Positions 1-5,429 of a stretch of DNA of 7,330 bases are shown here, in pieces. The DNA lies in the NCBI GenBank assembly GCA_964425135.1, contig CAYRKW010000101.1:1-7330 (forward strand). The letters are read 5' to 3'. A program made the translations under genes and the position numbers. This DNA is from CAYLLD01 sp964425135 (GTDB lineage: Bacteria; Pseudomonadota; Alphaproteobacteria; Rhodobacterales; Rhodobacteraceae). The notes under the pieces were generated by a model. The model was not told the DNA's origin. It did no database searches and worked only from the letters and a program-made list of their open reading frames with translations. Position 1 is the first letter of the stretch. Each line of letters starts with the position of its first letter.

Positions 1-1254
1 AGCCGCCTGAAACGTGTCCATTTCGGGATACATCAGATGCACCGATTGCGCTGAAGCCGCGCCATCTTTGGCGAGATAGATGCGGCCATGGGCGTCGAGG
101 GTGATTTTCTCCAAACGCTCCAGCAGTCCAGCGGATTTTTTGCGGTTTGGGATGTCGATTGCCAGTGTGTAGCCTTCCATCGGGAAGGACATGCAGCCTG
201 CGCGGCCCTCCCCCAAGCGCTTGAGTACGGCAAGCGGTGAAGCGGTGCCGCTTTGCGCGACGGTCTTGAGGAGCGAGGTCAGCACGCTGCTGGCGTTATC
301 TAGTGGGACGACGCATTGGAACTGGTGAAAGCCTTTTTTTCCATAGGCTTTGTTCCAATTGCTGATCTTGTCGAGCGGGAAGAAAAAATCGCCGAGCGCG
401 CGGGTGCGGGTGCGGCCGTCGGCTGGGATACGAGTGCGGTAGAGGTGATTGAACATGCGAACAATAGGGCTGGACAGTGTCACGCCGGGCAGGGTTATGG
501 GCAGGGATTTGGTCTTGCCTGCGGGCTTGAGAGCTTGGGCACTTTGGGAAAACTCTGCTGCCTCGAAGATACCACGCCCAAGCGCCTTTCCTTTTGCCAG
601 CGCGTCGATCCAGCCGACCTGATAGGGCGCGTGGGAGCTTTCGAACTGACCCAGAAAATCTTCGAGATCATCGACTCGTTCTTCGCGCACATCCATCATC
701 TGCGATGGGCAATCGATCAGCTTGATTTTGGCGGATGTTATCAGGCCAGTCTGGCCCACGCCGCCCAGTGTCGCCTTGAAAAGCTGTTTGTCGCGCGAGG
801 GTGTGATGCGGTGGGTGCGTCCGTCGGCGGTGACAAGGGAGATTTGGGTGATATGTTGGCCGAAACTTCCTAACTGGTGATGGTTTTTGCCGTGCACATC
901 ATTGGCAATCGCGCCGCCAACGGTCGTCATGCCTGTGCCGGGCAGCACGGGTGGCAGCCAGCCGCGTGGTGCGAAAATGCGCAGGATTTCTCCTAGGGCG
1001 ACGCCGGATTCAACTTCGAGAATGCCGCTTACGTCGTCAAAGGCGAGGAAGCGGTCAAGGCGTGCGGTGGAGAGTGCGTTATCGCCTGCCGCTAGCGCCG
1101 CATCACCGTAAGAGCGTCGCGCGCCGACGGCGAGGATTTGATCGCTGGCTGCGACCAATTCGGCGAGATTCCCGTGACGCTCGGGGCGCGCCATGTGCGC
1201 TGTGGCGCTGAGCGCATTGCCCCAACCGCTATAACTTTGCTTCTTCCAGAGCAT
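1..1254 (-). CDS. DprE1-like FAD-binding oxidoreductase (3' end cut by window edge)
   Basis: 418 codons are visible and no stop is reached, so the C-terminus lies off the left edge. The start is ATG at 1254, with a GAGG Shine-Dalgarno at 1261-1264 and a 6-nt spacer. It overlaps the end of the upstream membrane-protein gene by 26 nt. The N-terminal FAD_binding_4 domain (about residues 10-150) contains GARRSYGD (44-51), VLPGTGMTTVGGAIANDVHG (103-122) and HGKNHH (121-126). The C-terminal half has SFPMEGYTLAID (356-367) and GRIYLAKD (390-397), then MYPEMDTF near the edge. These blocks follow mycobacterial DprE1, the flavoenzyme that oxidises decaprenylphosphoryl-ribose at C2' with DprE2 to give decaprenylphosphoryl-arabinose. 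Tyr49, His121, Lys123 and Lys396 align by motif with Tyr60, His132, Lys134 and Lys418. Ala365 falls where the mycobacterial enzyme has Cys387. DprE1 is about 460 aa, so about 25 residues are probably missing. The family match is strong; the exact lipid-sugar substrate is inference. Confidence 0.9.
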   Translation of the reverse strand, partial: MLWKKQSYSGWGNALSATAHMARPERHGNLAELVAASDQILAVGARRSYGDAALAAGDNALSTARLDRFLAFDDVSGILEVESGVALGEILRIFAPRGWLPPVLPGTGMTTVGGAIANDVHGKNHHQLGSFGQHITQISLVTADGRTHRITPSRDKQLFKATLGGVGQTGLITSAKIKLIDCPSQMMDVREERVDDLEDFLGQFESSHAPYQVGWIDALAKGKALGRGIFEAAEFSQSAQALKPAGKTKSLPITLPGVTLSSPIVRMFNHLYRTRIPADGRTRTRALGDFFFPLDKISNWNKAYGKKGFHQFQCVVPLDNASSVLTSLLKTVAQSGTASPLAVLKRLGEGRAGCMSFPMEGYTLAIDIPNRKKSAGLLERLEKITLDAHGRIYLAKDGAASAQSVHLMYPEMDTFQAA

Positions 1255-2269
1255 CCCTGACCTCAATTGATGACGCTTTTGCATAGCGTTCTGTGAACGG
1301 AAACACCATCAGGCCGATCAATATTGCGAACCACAAGGTAGTGATGCGGATGACGGCTGTGGCGGGTATGGCGATTTCAAGTGGCACGCCTTGATAGGTG
1401 AGTGTGGCGACCATAGCGGCCTCTGCGCCGCCGATGCCGCCGGGCAAGCCGGTTGCACCGCCGCTGAGCATCGAGAAAAAGAAGATAGCAAACGCGGCGG
1501 CCATGCCGATGTCTGCACCCATCCACATCAGCAGCAAATAGAACGCATAGGCTTCGGCGCACCAGCCGAGCATGCCAAGAGCGGTGGCGGGCAGGGAGAC
1601 AGGGAGTTTCACGAATGTGGTGAACGCTGATGCGGCGCGGCGAATGGAGGCAAAAAACTTGGGGAACACGCCGAATATCCGCCATCCGAGCGTGGCGCCG
1701 AAACGGATAAGCGAGGGGTTGGTGGCCACAAGCGCGAGCGCGATTGCGAGGCCTGCGACGATCCAACTTTTGCTAATTTGAGGTGATGCGAGCAGGAGCG
1801 CTGCGCCCAGCAACAATCCAGCCGCCGCCAGATCAGCAGCGCGGTCGATCAGGACAAGCGCGCCGGTCCGGTCTGGTTTGAGGCCGGTCTGCATGTAGAT
1901 CCAGCGCAGTCGGATCAACTCGCCAAGCCGTCCGGGTGTTGCGGTCAGAGCAAAGCCGCCAAGATAGTGGCGCGTGTCTTGCGCCAGATCGGTCGGGATG
2001 TTGATGGCGCGGGTGTAGACATGCCAGCGCAAAATCCGAAACCCGTAGTTGATGAGCGACAGCCCCAACAGGATCGCAAGCTGCTGGGGGCCAATACGCG
2101 ACAACGCAGTGACCGTTTCGTCCCATCCCGTCGTCAGCGCGATTCCCGCAAATCCGATCACGAAAAGGACAAGTATCAGCAGGGTAACACCCGTTTTGAC
2201 GTCAATTTTCTGGGGTTTCGCCAAAGAATTTGTCCGTTCTATGCGCGCGAAGCGTCGGCATGGGTGCAT
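1229..2269 (-). CDS. YbhN/UPF0104-family membrane protein (LPG_synthase_TM, flippase-like)
   Basis: This is a 346-aa polytopic membrane protein with about 7-8 hydrophobic segments, the first at about residues 28-48. It shows the signature blocks of the lysylphosphatidylglycerol-synthase TM / UPF0104 family: ALTATPGRLGELIRLRW in the first third, LIDRAADLAAAGLLL after it, and GGATGLPGGIGGAEAAM near the C-terminus. This is the membrane half of MprF-type proteins, standing alone without the aminoacyl-transferase domain. Such stand-alone proteins are thought to handle polyprenyl- or phospholipid-linked groups, but few have a proven role. It is followed directly by the DprE1-like gene, with overlapping ends, so the two are very probably one operon; a role in moving or modifying a lipid-linked sugar is inference. 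The ATG at 2269 has no clear Shine-Dalgarno. An in-frame TTG at 2224 (331 aa) is a possible alternative start that would drop a basic 15-residue leader. Confidence 0.9.
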   Translation of the reverse strand: MHPCRRFARIERTNSLAKPQKIDVKTGVTLLILVLFVIGFAGIALTTGWDETVTALSRIGPQQLAILLGLSLINYGFRILRWHVYTRAINIPTDLAQDTRHYLGGFALTATPGRLGELIRLRWIYMQTGLKPDRTGALVLIDRAADLAAAGLLLGAALLLASPQISKSWIVAGLAIALALVATNPSLIRFGATLGWRIFGVFPKFFASIRRAASAFTTFVKLPVSLPATALGMLGWCAEAYAFYLLLMWMGADIGMAAAFAIFFFSMLSGGATGLPGGIGGAEAAMVATLTYQGVPLEIAIPATAVIRITTLWFAILIGLMVFPFTERYAKASSIEVRDALEEAKL

Positions 2270-2303
2270 GGTCTGTGAGGTCGTTGTGAGCGAAAAAGCC
2301 TTG

Positions 2304-2318
2304 AATAATGTTATTATT
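2304..2318. repeat. AT-rich perfect dyad AATAAT-GTT-ATTATT
   Basis: Two perfect 6-bp arms, AATAAT and ATTATT, flank a 3-bp centre. The dyad overlaps the predicted -10 box of the minus-strand operon, the position expected of a repressor operator. No match to a named operator is claimed. A short AT-rich palindrome could also arise by chance. Confidence 0.4.
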
Positions 2319-2342
2319 GTGTCGTTTGCGCAGTTTTCCCAA
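2313..2342 (-). promoter_or_regulatory. Candidate sigma70-type promoter for the YbhN/DprE1-like operon
   Basis: Read on the minus strand, TTGGGA (2342-2337) matches the -35 consensus at 4 of 6 bases. It is followed, after 18 nt, by AATAAT (2318-2313), which matches the -10 consensus at 5 of 6. The -10 lies 43 nt upstream of the ATG at 2269. The -10 is also one arm of an AT-rich dyad (2304-2318). This is a pattern call by eye in an AT-rich patch, so confidence is moderate to low. Confidence 0.35.
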
Positions 2343-2456
2343 AATTATTGCACGAATACCTACCCGGTATCACACGGTAAGGTGAGGTCATTTGAAACGC
2401 CTTTGAACACGGGCTCTGTTACACCTGTCGCGCCGGGGCGTTCACCACAACCGCCT

Positions 2457-2539
2457 CCGGTGTGCAGTGCGAATACCTATCAATTTCAGGTCGTCTGACG
2501 TTTGTCAGGGCAGGGTTTCGCCTGTGCTCTTCACACCGG
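2457..2539 (+). repeat. Long-range inverted repeat enclosing a perfect small hairpin
   Basis: CCGGTGTG (2457-2464) is the exact reverse complement of CACACCGG (2532-2539). The 67-nt interior contains a second perfect inverted repeat, CTGAC-GTTT-GTCAG (2495-2508). If this stretch is transcribed with the downstream gene, it could fold as a nested leader structure. Alternatively the 14-bp CTGAC/GTCAG dyad may be a protein-binding operator. No known riboswitch or regulator motif was recognised. Confidence 0.35.
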
Positions 2540-2570
2540 CTCTTCGTTGCGTAGGGGTCGGACCATCAAT

Positions 2571-2599
2571 TGGGGCGCGATTGCGTAAACGATGCCCCA
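2571..2599 (+). repeat. 5' leader hairpin TGGGGC...GCCCCA upstream of the spondin gene
   Basis: Perfect 6-bp arms TGGGGC (2571-2576) and GCCCCA (2594-2599) enclose a 17-nt loop, and a short ATTTT run follows. It ends 12 nt before the Shine-Dalgarno of the spondin gene. It could act as a leader stem that affects mRNA stability, or as a weak attenuator. The stem is short and the T-run is poor for a terminator. Confidence 0.35.
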
Positions 2600-2611
2600 T
2601 TTTCCAAACTT

Positions 2612-2618
2612 AGGGGAG
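2612..2618 (+). promoter_or_regulatory. Strong ribosome binding site that sets the spondin-gene start
   Basis: AGGGGAG lies 8 nt before the ATG at 2627. This places the true start at 2627 rather than at the in-frame ATG at 2570, which would put 19 non-signal-like residues before the signal peptide and lies inside the leader hairpin region. Confidence 0.85.
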
Positions 2619-2626
2619 TATTCCTT

Positions 2627-3448
2627 ATGGTAAAACTCAAAAAGACGACTGCTTTTGTCGCAGCCGCAACCGGTGCAACGATGCTCACGGCAGTTGCCGC
2701 GAGTGCTGTGACGCTCAACATCACGATCACAAACAACTCTGCGCCGGGCGGTGTCACGCTGACACCGCTCTACACAGCGTTCCATGACGGCTCTTTTGAT
2801 GCGTTCACAGTTGGCGAGACGGCTTCGCCGGGGCTGGAGCTTTTGGCGGAAGATGGTGATGCATCTGGTATTGCCGGCGAGCGTCAGATGGACCATCCAA
2901 ACTCGCAAGGTGATGTCATTCTGGCACCGGGCGGGTTTGCTGGTGCGCCTGTAATCGAAGCGGGTGAGACGGCGAGCATCTCGATTGATGTGGACGGGGC
3001 GACCAACCCATTCTTCACATATCTGTCGATGATCCTGCCATCGAACGATCAATTCATTGGCAATGGTGATCCGATGGCGCATCAGCTGTTCGATGCCGGT
3101 GGAAACTTCCTGGGGCCACAGACCATCGAAGTGACCGGATTGAACGTCTATGATGCGGGCACGGAGCAGAACATCGGAGACGGTGCGCCGTTTCAAGGTG
3201 CGTTTGGCGGTCCTGCGCAAGATGAAGGCGGAACTGTCCAGCTTGGTGGCGGCATCGACGTTTTCGACGGCATCAATCTGCCCGATGGAAACGTGTTGAG
3301 CGCAGCTCTGAGCAACTACGCTGGAAACGGCGACTTCTCAATCGCGTCGATCCAGATCGAAGCGGTTCCGGTACCAGCAGCGCTTCCGTTGATGTTGGGT
3401 GGTTTCGGTCTTCTCGGCTTTGCCGCAAGACGCCGCAAAAACGCCTAA
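2627..3448 (+). CDS. Secreted Spondin_N-domain protein with VPLPA-CTERM sorting tail
   Basis: This is a 273-aa exported protein. Residues 1-27 form a Sec signal peptide: MVKLKK, a hydrophobic Ala/Thr/Val core, and probable cleavage after ASA at 27. Residues about 28-225 carry Spondin_N features: LTPLYTAFHDGSFDAF (45-60), GLELLAEDGD (69-78), YLSMILPSNDQFIGN (132-146) and the YDAGTEQN segment (175-182). The C-terminus has the three-part PEP-CTERM-like layout: VPVPAALP (247-254), a Gly/Leu-rich membrane segment to about 267, then RRRK. This VPLPA-CTERM class is recognised in Rhodobacteraceae by an exosortase, so the mature protein is probably processed at the inner membrane and released to or displayed on the outer surface or in exopolysaccharide. 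The ligand is unknown. It is a single-gene transcript with a strong ribosome binding site and its own terminator, divergent from the YbhN-like gene. Family and export calls are firm; a matrix or adhesion role is inference. Confidence 0.92.
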   Translation: MVKLKKTTAFVAAATGATMLTAVAASAVTLNITITNNSAPGGVTLTPLYTAFHDGSFDAFTVGETASPGLELLAEDGDASGIAGERQMDHPNSQGDVILAPGGFAGAPVIEAGETASISIDVDGATNPFFTYLSMILPSNDQFIGNGDPMAHQLFDAGGNFLGPQTIEVTGLNVYDAGTEQNIGDGAPFQGAFGGPAQDEGGTVQLGGGIDVFDGINLPDGNVLSAALSNYAGNGDFSIASIQIEAVPVPAALPLMLGGFGLLGFAARRRKNA

Positions 3449-3468
3449 TCGTTAACAAGTGGTTAATC

Positions 3469-3495
3469 GGGGCTGCTTTCGGGCGGCCCCTTTTT
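3469..3495 (+). terminator. Intrinsic terminator of the spondin gene
   Basis: An 8-bp stem pairs GGGGCTGC (3469-3476) with GCGGCCCC (3483-3490), with one G-T wobble and a 6-nt TTTCGG loop. Five T residues (3491-3495) follow. It lies 20 nt after the TAA of the spondin gene. No A-run precedes it on the plus strand, so it does not look bidirectional and probably does not serve the convergent scoB. Confidence 0.88.
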
Positions 3496-3630
3496 CGTGG
3501 CGCGTTGTCGAGGTCTTTTTGATGCTTTTGACTATATCGCAGTTATGGCCCCGTTGCAGAACATGCTGAACGCACGTGCGAGCGGGTGGTCAGACCGGGT
3601 CAGATACGTTGGACGGCGCTCTGGTTCGGC

Positions 3631-4260
3631 TCAAGCGACCAGCTTTGCCTCGGTGGCCGCGATAATCTCGTCCATCGTCACGTCAGGCGCGGTTTCGACG
3701 ACCTTTAGGCCACCTTCCCCGACATCGAAAACGCCCAGATTTGTGATGATCCGGTCTACCACGCCGCGCCCGGTCAGGGGCAGGCTGCACTCCTTCAGAA
3801 GTTTGGTTTCGCCCTTCTTGTTGGTGTGATCCATGATCACGACCACGCGGCCGACGCCTGCGACAAGGTCCATCGCGCCGCCCATGCCTTTGACCAGCTT
3901 GCCGGGAATCATCCAGTTCGCGAGATCGCCATTTTCGGCCACTTCCATCGCGCCCAGGATCGCCATGTTGATCTTGCCGCCGCGGATCATTGCAAACGAC
4001 TGGTCCGAGCCGAAATAGGAGGTTCGGTTGAGTTCCGTGATCGTTTGCTTGCCCGCGTTGATCAGATCGGGGTCAAGCTCGTCTTCGGTCGGGAAGGGGC
4101 CCATCCCAAGCATGCCGTTTTCCGATTGCAGCGTCACATCAACGCCGTCGGGAATGTAATTGGACACCAGCGTCGGGATGCCGATGCCAAGGTTGACGTA
4201 CCAGCCGTCTTCGAGTTCTTGCGCGGCCCGCTCGGCCATTTGATTTCTATCCCAAGGCAT
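3631..4260 (-). CDS. scoB: 3-oxoacid CoA-transferase subunit B
   Basis: This 209-aa protein is the beta subunit of succinyl-CoA:3-ketoacid CoA-transferase. The enzyme moves CoA between succinyl-CoA and acetoacetate in ketone-body/acetoacetate use or PHB turnover. Family blocks are intact: NLGIGIPTLV (23-32), TLQSENGMLGMGP (43-55), KGMGGAMDLV (124-133) and PLTGRGVVDRIIT (161-173). Glu47 of SENG is the expected catalytic nucleophile that forms the glutamyl-CoA thioester. Length is normal for the family. The ATG at 4260 shares its A with the TAA of the upstream VOC gene (TAATG). An AGGAG (4268-4272) with a 7-nt spacer lies inside the VOC coding end, so translation is probably coupled. It is the last gene of the minus-strand operon; no clear terminator is visible in 3496-3630. 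Other CoA-acceptor acids are possible within this family. Confidence 0.95.
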   Translation of the reverse strand: MPWDRNQMAERAAQELEDGWYVNLGIGIPTLVSNYIPDGVDVTLQSENGMLGMGPFPTEDELDPDLINAGKQTITELNRTSYFGSDQSFAMIRGGKINMAILGAMEVAENGDLANWMIPGKLVKGMGGAMDLVAGVGRVVVIMDHTNKKGETKLLKECSLPLTGRGVVDRIITNLGVFDVGEGGLKVVETAPDVTMDEIIAATEAKLVA

Positions 4261-4655
4261 TATGCGTCTCCTGTCGTGCCGGCGTCTTCGCCGAAAAATA
4301 GTAAAAATCCGTCCGGGTCTTTCACATGAAATTCCCGCATTCCGTAATCTTGCGTAAACGGTGCGCGCACACGGCCCTGTGGCAGCGCGTTCAAGCCGGG
4401 TTTGAGATCGCGCCAGAGCGCGTCGAGATCCTTGACCCAGACATAGGCAGAGATGTTGTGGCGCGTGGCCTCCAGCGTCCGTTCATCGCCGCCCGCATGT
4501 ACCAGCGATATTCCGGCATTGTCGCGCATGAGCACCGCATGGGTGCCGTGTGTGTGCGAGACCAGCTTGAAATCGAGCGTATCGGTATAAAACGAAACCG
4601 TGGCCTCGATATCGCTGACCGGAACAATGGGTGTTATGTGGGCAAGTTGCGGCAT
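4260..4655 (-). CDS. VOC-superfamily (glyoxalase/bleomycin-resistance fold) protein
   Basis: This 131-aa single-domain protein is built from two beta-alpha-beta-beta-beta modules. Module 1 runs from HITPIVPVSDIEATVSFYTD (6-25) to ISLVHAG (49-55). Module 2 runs from AYVWVKDLDALW (70-81) to YGMREFHVKDPDGFLLFFGE (104-123). The REF-x-x-x-DPDG ending resembles bleomycin-resistance-type proteins. His6 sits at the usual first metal-ligand place, but the usual acidic ligand after DPDG (glyoxalase-type DPDGxxxE) is Phe120, so classical glyoxalase or epimerase metal chemistry is doubtful. The start ATG at 4655 shares one base with the TGA of scoA (TGATG), and its stop shares one base with scoB's ATG. 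No good Shine-Dalgarno is seen, which fits translational coupling to scoA. An upstream in-frame ATG at 4808 would run 51 codons through scoA in a non-family sequence and is not used here. The substrate is unknown. Confidence 0.9.
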   Translation of the reverse strand: MPQLAHITPIVPVSDIEATVSFYTDTLDFKLVSHTHGTHAVLMRDNAGISLVHAGGDERTLEATRHNISAYVWVKDLDALWRDLKPGLNALPQGRVRAPFTQDYGMREFHVKDPDGFLLFFGEDAGTTGDA

Positions 4656-5350
4656 CAGGCGGCGCGCACCGTCTTTTGCTCGATCCGCTTTTCGTGATCG
4701 CCTTTGATGATGCGGTTCACGTAGATGCCGGGGGTGTGGATAAGGTCGGGGTCGAGCGATCCGACGGGGACAAGTTCTTCCACTTCGGCCACGCAGATCT
4801 TGCCGCATGTGGCAGCAGCGGGGTTAAAGTTGCGGGCGGTTTTGCGGTAGATCAGATTGCCTGCCGCATCGCCCTTCCACGCTTTGACGATGGCCAGATC
4901 AGCAACGATGCCGCGCTCCAGGATGTAGGTTTTGCCGTCGAACTCTTTCTCCTCCTTGCCCTCAGCGATCACTGTTCCGACACCTGTTTGCGTGTAAAAA
5001 CCGGGAATGCCCGCACCACCTGCGCGCATGCGCTCGGCCAATGTGCCTTGGGGGTTGAACTCAAGCTCCAACTCGCCGGAGAGATACTGCTGCATAAACG
5101 TATCGTTCTCGCCGACATATGAGCTGAGCATCTTTTTGACCTGCCGTGTTTGCAGCAGAAGGCCGAGCCCGAAGTCATCAACACCAGCATTGTTGGAGGC
5201 GACCGTGAGGTCTTTTACGCCAGCATCGCGAATGGCGGTGATCAGGTTTTCGGGAATGCCGCACAGGCCAAATCCGCCTGCTGCGATGAACATGCCGTCG
5301 TTCAAGACCCCGTCGAGTGCGGCGGCGGCGCTATCGTAGACTTTTTTCAT
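4655..5350 (-). CDS. scoA: 3-oxoacid CoA-transferase subunit A
   Basis: This 231-aa protein is the alpha subunit of succinyl-CoA:3-ketoacid CoA-transferase and partner of ScoB. Signature blocks are GGFGLCGIPENL (25-36), SNNAGVDDFGLGLLL (52-66), EFNPQGTLAERMRAGGAGIP (97-116) and FYTQTGVGT (118-126). Length fits the family. The start ATG at 5350 is supported by an AAGGAG at 5358-5363 with a 7-nt spacer, and by family alignment beginning at MKKVYDSA. The longer frame back to 5494 adds a non-conserved leader that would overlap the upstream gene's end. It is separated from the upstream transporter gene by 79 nt, in which no clear terminator was seen, so co-transcription is possible but not certain. 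The enzyme is cytoplasmic and the active site lies mostly on ScoB. Confidence 0.95.
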   Translation of the reverse strand: MKKVYDSAAAALDGVLNDGMFIAAGGFGLCGIPENLITAIRDAGVKDLTVASNNAGVDDFGLGLLLQTRQVKKMLSSYVGENDTFMQQYLSGELELEFNPQGTLAERMRAGGAGIPGFYTQTGVGTVIAEGKEEKEFDGKTYILERGIVADLAIVKAWKGDAAGNLIYRKTARNFNPAAATCGKICVAEVEELVPVGSLDPDLIHTPGIYVNRIIKGDHEKRIEQKTVRAA

Positions 5351-5357
5351 AGTGTGG

Positions 5358-5363
5358 CTCCTT
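5358..5363 (-). promoter_or_regulatory. Ribosome binding site that sets the scoA start
   Basis: AAGGAG on the minus strand lies 7 nt before ATG at 5350. It is the strongest Shine-Dalgarno in the operon and probably feeds ribosomes into the scoA-VOC-scoB coupled unit. Confidence 0.85.
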
Positions 5364-5429
5364 GCGCGATCGAGTTTGACCGCATATCGCGTTTGCTTTG
5401 ATGTAGAAGAATGCTGGCGTGAAGTCGAG

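Larger units (their letters stand above)
2270..2626. other. Divergent non-coding region with several inverted repeats
   Basis: This 357-nt gap lies between two divergent start codons. I see no convincing gene in it on either strand. It holds the candidate minus-strand promoter and AT-rich dyad at its left end. A 10-bp direct repeat, CGAATACCTA, occurs at 2353-2362 and 2470-2479; its first copy merges into a dyad ATACC-TACCC-GGTAT (2356-2370). Several hairpin-forming repeats lie from 2457 to 2599, before the spondin-protein start. I could not pick a clear plus-strand promoter for the spondin gene, though it must lie here. Confidence 0.6.

Noticed and set aside
316..873. Plus-strand open frame of 185 codons
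   Set aside because: It lies wholly antisense to the DprE1-like gene, whose frame shows unmistakable family motifs; the plus-strand translation has no recognisable domain.
2570..2626. Longer N-terminus of the spondin protein from ATG at 2570
   Set aside because: The start at 2627 has a strong AGGGGAG and begins directly with a proper signal peptide; the extra 19 residues would sit before it and overlap a leader hairpin.
2531..3220. Minus-strand open frame of 229 codons over the spondin gene
   Set aside because: The product is Arg/Cys-rich with no domain character, and the opposite strand encodes a clear signal peptide, spondin domain and sorting tail.
3519..3556. Possible promoter with TTGACT at 3528-3533 between convergent genes
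   Set aside because: No matching -10 at suitable spacing, and no downstream plus-strand gene for it to serve.
4260..4655. Methylmalonyl-CoA epimerase as the VOC protein's function
   Set aside because: Tempting because of the CoA-transferase neighbours, but the usual acidic metal ligand is Phe120 and the C-terminal motif is closer to bleomycin-resistance-type proteins.
4656..4808. N-terminal extension of the VOC protein back to 4808
   Set aside because: These codons overlap the end of scoA and are basic, low-complexity shadow sequence; the VOC fold begins at the ATG at 4655 that overlaps scoA's stop.
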